Of a stretch of DNA of 32,309 bases, positions 1 to 8,770 are shown piece by piece. The notes under the pieces are model-generated. The model saw only the letters and a program-made list of their open reading frames with translations. It made no database searches and was not told the DNA's origin. Position numbers and translations under genes: made by a program. This DNA comes from Paenibacillus cisolokensis (GTDB taxonomy: Bacteria; Bacillota; Bacilli; Paenibacillales; Paenibacillaceae). The first letter of the stretch is position 1. Every line of letters starts with the position of its first letter. The DNA lies in contig NZ_BOVJ01000100.1 of assembly GCF_018403665.1 (NCBI RefSeq), positions 1 to 32,309 on the forward strand, written 5' to 3'.

Positions 1-33
1 CCTAGGTCATTCAAGACCTTTTGGGACAGCCCC
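1..33. mobile_element. Possible insertion-sequence end at the window edge
   Basis: Bases 19-33 read TTTTGGGACAGCCCC. A GGGGCTGTCCCAAAA-type terminus is typical of IS1182-like and related elements in Firmicutes. The window starts here, so the opposite end, any target duplication and the transposase cannot be seen. The match is to a remembered terminal motif only, and a chance match is possible. Bases 34-107 hold no gene that I can support. Confidence 0.3.
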
Positions 34-107
34 ATCGGACTGAGTGCCGGCGGACGCGCCGCTTTGCTGCCCGTTCAGCGCCCCGCGCCGCCGGTGGCGG
101 CAGACTG

Positions 108-1351
108 CTAGGCGGACAACTGTTCCTGCTCCGGCTTATGCTTGAAAGTCGTGGAGAGAAGCAGCGTGCCAAGCAGCATGATCAATCCGGCAGCGGTATA
201 GATGCCGACGAGGGGAAACACTTTTTTCAGCAGGCCGGATACCGACATCATAATGACCATCATCCCCATAAACATCGGGCTCAGGACACCGTTGACGCGG
301 CCGATGAACGATTGGTTCGTCCATTGGAGAATCATCGTGTTGATGCCGATATGAATGCAGGGAAAGACCAGCCCGTTCACAAACTGCAGCGCCAGCGTAA
401 CCGGAACGCTCGTCGACCAGCCGACTCCGACCATGCACAGCGCGCCGACCGACATCCCGAACGCCAGCAGCTTCTGCGGCGATATTTTTTCGCGACCGCC
501 ATCACAAGGCCGCCGCCGATCAGCATCGCCACCCCGTTGACCGCAAGCAGAAACTGCAGGAAATCTTTATGCTCGCCAAGCCGCTCAATTACGATGAACA
601 GCCCGAGCGTCTGAACGATGCCGACCGCCATCCCGGCCGCGGCAAATGCGCCGCCAAGCACCTTGAGAACCGGCGAACGCCAGACGTATGCGAAACCCTC
701 TTTCAATTCTTTGCGGAAATCCGGTTTCTCCGCATCGGTCCGTTCCTCGGGAAAATCGGACGGAATCCGGAACAGCACGACCGCCGACAGCAAAAAGGCG
801 ACGCCCATAATGGCGATAGCGATTTCGATCCCCCACTGCCGGTATACGAAGATGCCGAGCGACGGGCCAAGCACCATGAAAATCGCAATAAGCGACTGGA
901 ATACGGCCATCGCCTGCTGCAGCTGTTCGGGTGCGATATGCTGCTTGAACAGCTTCATGACCGAAGGCTGGGAGAACTGGGACAGAATGGCCGACACGAA
1001 CGTGGCCAGGTAGACCATCTCCCAGGAGCCGTATATGAGCGTCAGCAATACGATAAAGACGGATATGGCGGATAAGAAGTCGCACCAGATCATCGTCCGT
1101 TTCGGACGCCAGCGGTCGGCGAACGTGCCGCCGATGAACGAAAAGACGAAGATGGGCGCAAATTCGACGACCGAGATGAGCGAAACGGCGACCGGATCGT
1201 CGTTCGTCATGTCGGTTACGAACATCAGGATGGCGAAATTCCGCACCCAGATGCCGATTTGGAGCAAAACGTTGGAAAATAAGACCGTTTGATAGAATCG
1301 GTTGCGGAACAAGCTCCCGCCAGGGGAAACTGCCGCCGCGGCATTGGACAT
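108..1351 (-). CDS. MFS transporter, single-base frameshift
   Basis: This is a polytopic major facilitator superfamily exporter of the cytoplasmic membrane, of the MFS_3/enterobactin-exporter-like type. The N-terminal part (about 290 residues) has the classical loop 2-3 motif GGTFADRWRPKR and alternating hydrophobic helices. The frame is then lost at the T6 run at 485-490 (A6 on the coding strand). Adding one A gives VAKKISPQKLLAFGMSVGAL and continues to the stop at 108. The repaired length is 414 residues, normal for 12-helix MFS proteins. The ATG at 1351 follows GGGAGAG. The substrate is unknown; drug or siderophore efflux is typical of the family. As the sequence stands, the gene encodes only a truncated protein. 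Confidence 0.85.
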
Positions 1352-1504
1352 ATCGTTTACACTCTCCCTGATACAGTCTACGGTTTCTCAATCCGTACCT
1401 TTATCATCATGAGGCACAGACGGCGGAAAAGCAATCGGTTCCGGGACGTAGATTCAGGAAATATTTTACAAAAATAAGCCGTTTGCCGTTTGCATGTCGT
1501 CCCG

Positions 1505-2187
1505 TTATTCCGGAGGCCGCTTGCCCCGTTGCAGATCGGCAAGACTGAGTCCGAAGCTCAGCTGCAGATGAGGATAATCCGGGAAATCCTCCCAGTCGCC
1601 TCCCCATTCGAAGCCGATCGACTTGGCGATTTCGACAACTTCCATCCAGTCGGATTTTCCGTTGCCGTTGCCGTCGTATTCCAAATCCCACAGCACTTCC
1701 CCGTCTTTTCCGCGCAGCGCAAAATCGATCGCCAGACCGTAATTGTGGTACGACTCCCCGCCTCTCGCATTGGTCACGACGCGGCCTTCCGTTTTGCGCC
1801 CTTGCTCGTACAGCCTGTCCTGCTCCTCATGGCTGCGGAAGCCTTGCGTGATAACGATGGAGATGCCGATTTTTTTCGTTTCCCGCACCAATTCGTTTTT
1901 TTCTCGATGACAGCCGGATGAAGCCCGGCAACCGTTTCGGACGTTTCGGCGGTCCGCCTTTGCGATTCGGGTATTTCAGGCGCCGGAGACTGCCATTTTG
2001 CCCAGATCAGAATGACGAGCACAAGGATGGCGGCCAGAACGTATTTATTGTTCGGCTGTTTCTTTTTTCTCGGTCTTCGGTAAGAGGCGCTGCGGGTTGA
2101 CGGCTTTCGGGACGTGAGCCGGGACGGCTGCCGGTTGTAATGCGGCCTGGATGCTTGTCTTCGGTATGCCGGTTCACTGTTCTTCAA
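1505..2187 (-). CDS. Membrane-anchored M15 peptidase (VanY/CwlK-like), frameshifted
   Basis: This is a zinc peptidase of family M15, a D-Ala-D-Ala carboxypeptidase or L-Ala-D-Glu endopeptidase acting on peptidoglycan. It has a basic, Arg/Lys-rich cytoplasmic N-terminus, one transmembrane segment (YVLAAILVLVILIWAKW), a linker, and then the catalytic domain. The domain has the motifs GFRSHEEQDRLYEQGR, SYHNYGLAIDF (zinc ligands His and Asp) and YPHLQL (third ligand). The frame breaks at the T7 run at 1896-1902. One more A on the coding strand joins VIEKK to NELVRETKKIGISIV, giving 227 residues. I prefer the TTG at 2187, which has GGAGGA upstream, to the in-frame ATG at 2268, which has no clear ribosome binding site. 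CwlK-type specificity is a guess from length and motif spacing. Confidence 0.82.
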
Positions 2188-2432
2188 TCTTTCGAATCCT
2201 CCGCTTGCGTTCTTCGTACGGGCGTTGCCCGCTTCGGCATCGGCCGAACGGACGGCGCCAACTGCCATTATATCTCAAAGTTCTTAAGAAATAGTTAAGC
2301 CTGTTTTAAATTTTTTCGCATAATCCGGCCGTCTCCCGGATTTCAAGGATAGATTCGCCCCGATTGTCGCAACCTAAAAAACGGAATTCCGCGGAATCCG
2401 CTTCCTTGCGAAAATTCAAGAGAGGTGCACAA

Positions 2433-2612
2433 ATGAACAAACAGCGCGCAATCGAAATATCCGAATCGCCCGTAATGGCGAACGTCACGTATCAAGGGAT
2501 GCAAGTCTATATCCAGCAAGTCGACGCCCAGAATGAAACCGCCCGAATATACCCGCTCGGCCAGCCCGAGAATGAGCTGAGCGTGCCGCTGGACAGCTTG
2601 ACCGAACATTAA
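2433..2612 (+). CDS. sspH: Small acid-soluble spore protein, H type
   Basis: This 59-residue protein aligns along its whole length with Bacillus SspH: an N-terminal MNKQRAIEISESP, then ANVTYQGMQVYIQQVD, then NETARIYPL and a C-terminal VPLDSL. H-type SASPs are minor proteins of the spore core, made late in the forespore. In Bacillus they are under sigma-G/sigma-F control; I could not pick out such a promoter here. The start is the ATG at 2433 with AGAGGTG upstream; a longer in-frame opening from 2364 has no ribosome binding site. It is followed closely by another small gene at 2644 and a shared terminator. It is strong evidence for an endospore former. Confidence 0.93.
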   Translation: MNKQRAIEISESPVMANVTYQGMQVYIQQVDAQNETARIYPLGQPENELSVPLDSLTEH

Positions 2613-2643
2613 TCTGCTCGGAAAGCGGGAAGGAGCGACGGAA

Positions 2644-2805
2644 ATGGCAAGAAAAAAAGAGCGGCAACCCAAGAAAGAGCCGACGCTGGCGCCCGGTATG
2701 GACACGCATAACAGTCTGGAGGAAGAGCCGACCGCAGAGGAAGCGGCGCGCGGAAACTATACCGAGGTAACGAGATTGTATCTGGACCGCACGCCGGAGG
2801 ACTGA
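2644..2805 (+). CDS. Small hypothetical protein (53 aa), in tandem with sspH
   Basis: A complete short reading frame begins with ATG preceded by GGAAGGAGCGACGGAA, a strong ribosome binding site, and ends with TGA 13 bases before a terminator stem. The predicted protein is hydrophilic: it starts MARKKERQPKKEPTLAPGMD, has an acidic middle (SLEEEPTAEEAARG), and ends YTEVTRLYLDRTPED. It has no membrane segment or cysteine. It lies 31 bp after sspH in the same direction and shares its terminator, so co-expression in the forespore is likely. I do not recognise the family. The composition would suit an intrinsically disordered spore-core protein, but that is inference. Confidence 0.7.
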   Translation: MARKKERQPKKEPTLAPGMDTHNSLEEEPTAEEAARGNYTEVTRLYLDRTPED

Positions 2806-2817
2806 AGCCCGACAATT

Positions 2818-2849
2818 CGGGGGAGCATCGGCTCCCCCGCGGGTCTTTT
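2818..2849 (+). terminator. Rho-independent terminator after sspH pair
   Basis: A perfect 9-bp stem (CGGGGGAGC / GCTCCCCCG) with loop ATCG at 2827-2830 is followed by CGGGTCTTTT. It ends the sspH/2644 transcript and separates it from the convergent MFS gene. Confidence 0.85.
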
Positions 2850-2890
2850 AGCCGCCCTGTGCGGTCGCGAAGCCGCCCTGTGCGGTCGCG
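2850..2890. repeat. Tandem duplication of a 20-bp unit
   Basis: The unit AGCCGCCCTGTGCGGTCGCG occurs at 2850-2869 and again, identical, at 2871-2890. It lies between the terminator and the end of the convergent MFS gene and does not encode anything I can support. Confidence 0.8.
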
Positions 2891-2925
2891 GCTCTCCCCT
2901 TCGGCGCAAGATCCGGACGGCTACG

Positions 2926-4154
2926 CTACGCATCCCGGCGATCCGGCGGAAGCAGGAAGCTGAGCAGGCCGATGAGCGGCAGGAAGCTGGTGTACAGCAT
3001 GACGTTCGCCAGACCGAACGCATCGGCGGCGTTGCCGAGCACGACAGCGCCAAGCGCGCCGAGGCCGAACGCCAGGCCGGTAATGAGCCCCGATGCCATG
3101 CCGACTTTGCCCGGCATCAGTTCCTGGGCGTACACGACGCTGACCGAGAAGCCCGACTGCAAAATAAAACCGAGCACGAACGATGCCGGATAAACCCAGG
3201 CCAGCGGCAGATGGGGCAGGAGGATGGCGAACGGTGCCGCGCCGGCAATGGAGAACAGCATCATGTTTTGCGGCCGAAACGGTCGGCCAGAATGCCCCCC
3301 AGAAACGTCCCCGCCACGCCCGCGGCCATAAACAGAAACAGCGGCAACTGAGCCGCCGAAATGGTCAGGCCGTACGTATCCCTTACATAAAACTGATAGA
3401 AATTGCCCATTCCCGCCGCATACCAGGAGCGGCAGAAGACCAGCACGAGCAGCAGCATCAAGGCGAACATGACAACGCGGCGTTCCTTGCGTGCGGCATG
3501 CAATTGCTCGGCGCCGGCCGGCTTGCGCCGCTTCGCGGGCGCGCCATGCGCGGCAAGCTGTCCGGAATACCACGGTACGACCTTGAGCAGGACGACGATG
3601 GCCGCCGCCGCGAGCAGCATCCCCCATGCCGCGCCCCGCTGTCCGAGCGGAACGAAGATGAAGATCGTCATCAAGGGCGCCAGCGACTGGCCGAAATTGC
3701 CGCCGACCTGATAAATCGACTGCGCGAGTCCCCGCCGTCCGCCGGCCGCGAAATAAACGACGCGCGAGCCTTCCGGATGAAAGATGGCGGAGCCGAGACC
3801 GATCAGCACAACCGACAGCAGCAGCAGCCAGAAGGAAGGCGCAAACGCCAGACCGGCCAGGCCGATCATGCTCAGCGCCATCCCGAAAGGCAGCATCCAG
3901 GGCGCCGGGCGCTTGTCGGAAACCAGTCCGACGACCGGCTGCATGACGGACGAGGTCATATTGAGCGTGAACGCGATCCAGCCGACCTGGGCGTAAGAAA
4001 GTCCCATCGACTCCTCGAAAATCGGAAACAGCGCGGAGACGACCGCCTGCATCGTATCGTTGAGCATGTGGACCGCACTGATAGCGAACAAGATGAAATA
4101 AACCGTCCCGGTCCGTACGGCGACCGACCGGGCGGCAGTTTCCGTAACAGGCAT
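2926..4154 (-). CDS. MFS exporter, fosmidomycin-resistance (Fsr)-like, frameshifted
   Basis: This is a 12-helix major facilitator. The N-terminal half contains SAVHMLNDTMQAVVSALFPIF, GLVSDKRPAPW and a GSAIFHPEGSRVV segment; the HPEGS region is characteristic of Fsr/YfnC-like exporters. The reading frame fails at the T4 run at 3266-3269. One more A on the coding strand joins GGILADRFGRK to NMMLFSIAGAAPFAIL, and the C-terminal half ends with LLPPDRRDA. The repaired length is 409 residues, as expected. The family exports fosmidomycin or other small compounds; the natural substrate here is unknown. The gene converges on the sspH pair and lies 61 bp upstream of the end of the lactonase gene, in the same direction. 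Confidence 0.87.
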
Positions 4155-4215
4155 GCGGATAACGGCCTCCTATTGCGAATTTCAGACTGTGCGAAAGCTG
4201 CGGCAGTTCCGCAGG

Positions 4216-5334
4216 TTAAGACGCTGTTTCTTCATAAAAGCGAACGCATACCGGCTTCGGCAGCCTCAGCGTCGAACCGTTCGGCTTCAGATTTCCGGAA
4301 TCGGCATCGACAGCGAATACCGTTACAACGTCGGAGTCTTGGCTGGCGGCAAGCAGCCAGCGCCCGTCCGGGGACAGCGCGAAGTTGCGCGGCGTCCGGC
4401 CGCCGCACGGCACATGGCCGATGACGGCAAGCGTCCCGTCCTTCTGATCCGCCGCGAAGACGGCGATGCTGTCGTGGCCGCGATTGGACGCATAGAGGAA
4501 GCGCCCGCACGGCGACAAATGAATATCCGCCGCGTAGCTTTCGCCCGCGAAGCCGTCAGGCAAAGCCGAAACCGCAGGGCCCGCTTCCAGCTTGCCGGAA
4601 TCGGCATCGGCGCGAAGCCATGTGACGGTCGAATCGAGCTCGTTGATGACATAGGCGGCAGGAAGTCTCGGGTGGAATACGAGATGCCGCGGACCGGCCC
4701 CGGCATGAATGGCGCATTCGCCATGTTTCGTCAACGTCAGTCCGGCCGGATCGAACCGGTAGATGACAATCGAATCGGTCCCGAGATCCGGAACATAGGC
4801 ATAGCCGCCTTCCGGATGCGGCACGATGCAGTGCGGATGCGGGCTCTCCTGCCGTCCCTTGTTCGGCCCGAGTTCGCCTTCGTGCCGCACGACGGCGGCC
4901 GCTTCCTTAAGCCGGCCGTCTTCGCCGATGGGCAGCAGCGCAACGCTGCCGCCCGAATAATTGGCGACAAGCGCCGCCCGGCCTTCGCGGTCCGTGCTAA
5001 TATAGCACGGATGGGCGCCGTGCGTCAGCGGCCGGCCGTCCAACGGCGCGAGCTTCCCGGTCGGCGGATCGATCGCGAATGCCGCCGCCGACCCGCCGGG
5101 CCGGCCGCTTGTCTCCGACGTCTCGCTGACCGCGTACAACACGCGGCCGCCGGGGCGCACCGCCAAATAGGAGGCGTGTTCGACGCCGGCCAGCTGCTGA
5201 ACAAGCGCCAGCGTCCCCGTCTCTTCGTCGAAGGAGCAAACATGCAGCGTCGGCTCCGAAGCTTCGCCGTACGAGCCGACATACAAGATGCGGGAACGAC
5301 CGCCGGTTCCCGCATGATCATTAATGCCCTCCAT
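4216..5334 (-). CDS. Lactonase family protein (6-phosphogluconolactonase type)
   Basis: This intact 372-residue protein belongs to the seven-bladed beta-propeller lactonase family (PF10282, B. subtilis YkgB / E. coli Pgl relatives). The blades recur as FxxDxxTGxL and hydrophobic strand patterns. The conserved parts are LYVGSYG near residue 17, HGAHPCYIS, SPHPHCIVPHPEGGYAYVPD in the middle, GAGPRHLVFHP, and RTPRNFALSPDGRWLLAASQ near the C-terminus. In the family the enzyme hydrolyses 6-phosphogluconolactone in the oxidative pentose phosphate pathway, though many members have unproven substrates. There is no signal peptide, so it is cytoplasmic. The ATG at 5334 gives full family length. It may share a transcript with the MFS gene downstream. 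Confidence 0.88.
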   Translation of the reverse strand: MEGINDHAGTGGRSRILYVGSYGEASEPTLHVCSFDEETGTLALVQQLAGVEHASYLAVRPGGRVLYAVSETSETSGRPGGSAAAFAIDPPTGKLAPLDGRPLTHGAHPCYISTDREGRAALVANYSGGSVALLPIGEDGRLKEAAAVVRHEGELGPNKGRQESPHPHCIVPHPEGGYAYVPDLGTDSIVIYRFDPAGLTLTKHGECAIHAGAGPRHLVFHPRLPAAYVINELDSTVTWLRADADSGKLEAGPAVSALPDGFAGESYAADIHLSPCGRFLYASNRGHDSIAVFAADQKDGTLAVIGHVPCGGRTPRNFALSPDGRWLLAASQDSDVVTVFAVDADSGNLKPNGSTLRLPKPVCVRFYEETAS

Positions 5335-5563
5335 TCATCTTGGCCTCCCGTCGTTTACGTGTTCGGCCATCGGCCGATTTGAACCGAACATACCACAACC
5401 GCCCGCAAGTGACAATGCCCGGGAAGGCCGTTTTCGGACCGTTATGAGGACTTATTCGGGCCATTGCGCCGCCGCACCGCTTCCGTTGTCCATTACAGGG
5501 GTTCATGAGCCCGGGACGAGCGGCGGCAATTTCCACTTCCCAAACGGTATCGTTTATGTTAAA

Positions 5564-5578
5564 ATGTAAGCGCTAACA
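5564..5578 (+). promoter_or_regulatory. Full-consensus cre (CcpA) site
   Basis: ATGTAAGCGCTAACA matches every position of the CcpA consensus WTGNAANCGNWNNCW. It overlaps the end of a possible -10 hexamer (TAAAAT, 5560-5565) and lies 40 bp before the LytTR start codon, a position expected for carbon catabolite repression. No good -35 box is seen. Confidence 0.7.
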
Positions 5579-5617
5579 AGTCGCATCATATTCTCGTTTC
5601 AAGGGGAGGGTCATTGG

Positions 5618-5965
5618 ATGAATGCGGCGGAGCGAGAGCGCAATGTGTACGAGGAGTTTGATGTCGTCCGGGATATTCTGTACTTCAGGGTCGGCGCCCA
5701 TCATCTCGTCAGTTTTCACGGCAGAAATTACAATATAAAAAGAAGAATGTCTGCCGACCAGATCCGCAAATTGACCGCGGATGCCCATTTCTTCAAAGTG
5801 AGTTCGGATTGTTACGTCAATCTCGGCAAGGTCGACGCCATCCGGGACGGCATCGTCGTCTTCCGGGTGCCGGGGGCAGACGGCAAGCAGATCGTCATTT
5901 CCAGACGGAAGCGGAACCAATTGCAAACGCTGCTGCAAAACCGGAACCAGGGAACGGCGTCATAA
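5618..5965 (+). CDS. Stand-alone LytTR DNA-binding domain protein
   Basis: This 115-residue protein is almost entirely one LytTR domain. It has an initial strand region (DILYFRVGAHHLVSFHGRNYNI), then MSADQIRKLTADAHFFKVSSDCYVNLGKVDAI with the typical F-x-V/R-x-H/D-x2-Y-x-VNL signature, then a strand-turn-strand (VVFRVPGADGKQIVISRRK) and a short tail. There is no receiver domain and no membrane segment, so it is not a classical two-component regulator. The ATG at 5618 follows AAGGGGAGGG. A cre site in the leader suggests repression by CcpA. Its target is unknown; LytTR proteins bind direct repeats, often in front of cell-surface or competence genes. Confidence 0.87.
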   Translation: MNAAERERNVYEEFDVVRDILYFRVGAHHLVSFHGRNYNIKRRMSADQIRKLTADAHFFKVSSDCYVNLGKVDAIRDGIVVFRVPGADGKQIVISRRKRNQLQTLLQNRNQGTAS

Positions 5966-5999
5966 CGGCGCGCCGGTCCGGGAGAGCGGCGGCACCCCA

Positions 6000-6039
6000 A
6001 ACCAAGACAGCCGGCGGATAACCGCCGGCTGTCTTGGTT
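6000..6039. terminator. Long perfect hairpin between convergent genes
   Basis: Two 18-nt arms (6000-6017 and 6022-6039) pair perfectly around the loop ATAA. No U-tract follows on either strand. Its place just beyond the stop of the LytTR gene and beyond the inferred stop of the convergent membrane protein suggests a bidirectional terminator or a barrier to read-through. Confidence 0.65.
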
Positions 6040-6110
6040 CGATTCGGCAAGTATCGGCCGGTTTGCCGGACATGACGGAAGCTCGATCGGGGCATGAATT
6101 CGGACGCCTG

Positions 6111-7564
6111 TCAAAACGGTACGTCGACCGCCGCGCCGAATAGCCGAGCCGGCTCGTTACCAGCATGACGACGTTTCGGACGATCCATACGGCGCCCGCT
6201 ATAGCCATCATGTCGAAGCAGACGTTAAACATGAACAGATGCTTGCCGAGATCGGCTTCTCCGTCTCCGAGCAGCGGCACGCACAGCGAGAAGATGCCGA
6301 CGAGCCCGATCAGCATCAGCGTCTCGAGGCCGATCCGGTAACGCCGATCGCTTCGCTGCATGTACAAGAAAAGGAGGATAAAGTAATACAGCGCATAGAA
6401 AGCGATCAAAAAGCCAAGCGATTTCGGCACATGTCTCGCCTTGAATTCGCTCCAGGCGCTGTAGGCGTAAGAGAGCGCGCCGGGCGGCTTGCCCTCGGCT
6501 TGCTCGTAATTGCCGAGATAATAGGGGCGGATCGTCATGCCGGCTTTCGCTCCCGCTTCCAGCTTGTCGATAAACCGACCGGGATGCGTCAAATAGTAGA
6601 CGGCGACATCCTTATGCGACAACTTGCTGTAGAACTCCCGCTCGAGAAGGGGATCGTCCTGCTTGATCGGCGCGTCCGTCTGGAAGTAGTTCGTGCCCGC
6701 ATTCACCGCCAGTTCCTCCGACAATCCCAAATCGCGCAAATCCCGTTTCGGGTCCGGCGAATCCTTCAGGATGCCGTAAAATACCGTCTGGTACAGATTG
6801 ATATGCTTCAATTCCTTGGGCGCCGCCACGTACATGGCGATCGAAACCGCCACGGTGACAGCACATAGCGTATAGACGCGCCTGCGCCAGCGGCGGTCGT
6901 CCCGAAGCGCGGCGAACCGGAGCGCCAGCAGCGCGAATGCGACGCCGACGGGCGCGTTCTGGATTTTGGAGCAGGCGAGCATGATCGCCGATGCGAAGAA
7001 GGCCGCAAGCAGCCAGACAGACGGCTCTTGCCGGCTTGTCAGCCAGAAAGCGAACCCGACGGTCATCAGCATGAACAGCAGCGATACCGGTTCGCCGAAG
7101 AAGGAATTGAAGTACGCGACGTAGCCGATGTCATAGAAGACGAAAAGAACCGCGGCTGCGAGCAGAAAAGCGGCCAGCCTCGACTTGCCCGCCCCGAACC
7201 GGACGACGATCCATGTCGCCGCAAGCAGCGTCAACGCGTACAGGAAACCTAGCACCCGGATATCGAACGCGCCTGCGTTCCATATCCGGCCGAGCAGGGA
7301 TGCCGCCATGGCAAAAATAAGCTGGGACGACCAATATCCTCCCGCCTTGAACTCCCCGTAGCTGTACTGCGAATGCGCGTAGTGAAAGAAACGTTCCTCG
7401 TAAGTCCGGGCATGCTCGGGATACGTCAAGCCGACGCTGACCATAATGCGCTGAAAATCGCCGTTATCCGCGACGCCGATAAACGGTTTCGTAAACAGCA
7501 GCGCGGCCAATATAACCGCGCCGGCGGCGACGGCGACGATATCCCAGCGGATTCTCTCTCTCAT
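6111..7564 (-). CDS. Polytopic membrane protein, GT-C glycosyltransferase-like
   Basis: This hydrophobic protein has about ten membrane segments. After the first helix an outward loop carries GVADNGDFQR, with Asp33 and Asp36 placed as the acidic DxD-like motif of polyprenyl-phosphate-sugar-dependent GT-C enzymes. Large extracytoplasmic loops follow (YPEHARTYEERFFHYAHS; YLTHPGRFIDKLEAGAKAGM). As given, the frame runs on to 5960 through the intergenic hairpin with a poor C-terminus after VTSRLGYSA. One extra base near 6140-6155 would instead end the protein LFGAAVDVPF at 6111, giving 484 residues; I take this as the real end. It starts 3 bp after the stop of a GtrB-type transferase, so the pair probably makes and transfers a lipid-linked sugar. 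The acceptor is unknown. Confidence 0.7.
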
Positions 7565-7567
7565 TTC

Positions 7568-8584
7568 CTATCCCCTCATTCGTTCCGTCAGCCTCATCGT
7601 TTCCGGCGCTGCCGCTTCCTGTCCTTCCGGAAGCAAAAGCGTCTCGACGATATAAAGCGGACGACGCTTCGTTTCTTTATAGATTTTCCCGATATATTCG
7701 CCGATCAGCCCGAGCGCAAGCAGTTGTATGCCGCCCAGAAGCCAGATCGAGACGATGAGCGACGTCCAGCCCGATACGGCGTTGCCGGTAAATTTGCTGA
7801 TCAGCGCGTAGACGGCCGCCGTCAGGCTGGCCAGAAATACGATAAAGCCCGCAAGCGTCACAAGCCGGATCGGACGGATGCTGAACGATGTAATGCCGTC
7901 GAGAGCGAAAGCTATCATTTTGCGCAGCGGATACTTGGAAGTTCCGGCAAAACGTTCGGTCCGATCATAGTAGACAGAGGCCGAGCGAAAGCCGATCGAC
8001 GGAACGATGCCGCGCAGAAACAGATTCACTTCCTTGAACCGCTCCAGACTGTCGATGGCGCGCTTGCTCATCAGCCGGAAATCGGCGTGATTGAACACAA
8101 TATTGACGCCCATCCACTCCATCAAACGGTAAAAGCCGATCGCCGTCGTCCGCTTGAAAAACGTATCCGTCGCCCGGCTCCGCCGTACGCCGTATACGAT
8201 ATCGCAGCCTTCCTTGTACTTCTTCACGAATTCCCGGATAATCGCGGGATCGTCCTGAAGGTCCGCGTCGATCGTAACGGCGCAGTCGATGCGATCCCGA
8301 ACGCTCATCAGACCGGCGACGAGCGCCTGCTGATGGCCGGCGTTGCGCGCCAGCTTGAGACCGTGTACAAGCGGATTATGCCTTCGGCTTTCGACGATGA
8401 GCGGCCATGTCCGGTCGCTGCTGCCGTCGTCGACGAACAGCAGGAAGCTGTCCGGCGCGACGAGCTTCTCGTCCATCAGTTCCGTCAGCAAACCGCTCAG
8501 GCGCATGATCGTCTCCGGCAGCACCTCTTCCTCGTTATAACACGGCGACACAATGGCCAGTCTCGGTCCGGAACGCAAGTCCAT
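7568..8584 (-). CDS. Family 2 glycosyltransferase, GtrB/DPM1-like
   Basis: This intact 338-residue protein has a cytoplasmic GT-A domain followed by two C-terminal membrane helices. The motifs in order are SPCYNEEEVLPETI (nucleotide-sugar binding), FVDDGSSDRTW, IDADLQDDP (metal-binding DxD region), a membrane-proximal FAGTSKYPLRKM, then helices IRLVTLAGFIVFLASLTAAVYAL and the LLALGLIGEYIGKIY segment. The family transfers a sugar from UDP/GDP-sugar to undecaprenyl phosphate at the inner leaflet, feeding GT-C enzymes or flippases. The GT-C-like gene is directly downstream. The ATG is preceded by GAAAGGGCGG. Which sugar is used cannot be told. Confidence 0.92.
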   Translation of the reverse strand: MDLRSGPRLAIVSPCYNEEEVLPETIMRLSGLLTELMDEKLVAPDSFLLFVDDGSSDRTWPLIVESRRHNPLVHGLKLARNAGHQQALVAGLMSVRDRIDCAVTIDADLQDDPAIIREFVKKYKEGCDIVYGVRRSRATDTFFKRTTAIGFYRLMEWMGVNIVFNHADFRLMSKRAIDSLERFKEVNLFLRGIVPSIGFRSASVYYDRTERFAGTSKYPLRKMIAFALDGITSFSIRPIRLVTLAGFIVFLASLTAAVYALISKFTGNAVSGWTSLIVSIWLLGGIQLLALGLIGEYIGKIYKETKRRPLYIVETLLLPEGQEAAAPETMRLTERMRG

Positions 8585-8770
8585 TCACCGCCCTTTCGTT
8601 TCTCTGCTTTTCCATTTTCATATTAAATTAAATCGCATCGTTCGCGCAATTGCAAGGATACGTTCTCTATTATTTTTTCCATGCATCCCCTTATTTAAGC
8701 AGTCTATGAAACAAATCAGGAAATCCGGCCGTCTGAGATGGCAAGAAACGAAACAAAAGGGGGACTTACG

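Noticed and set aside
3183-4424. A 413-codon open frame on the plus strand opposite the Fsr-like exporter
   Set aside because: It is a shadow frame; the opposite strand carries clear MFS helices and motifs.
5812-6114. Small minus-strand frame across the 18-bp hairpin
   Set aside because: It overlaps the LytTR gene and hairpin and shows no protein-like composition; it is the alternative phase at the end of the GT-C gene.
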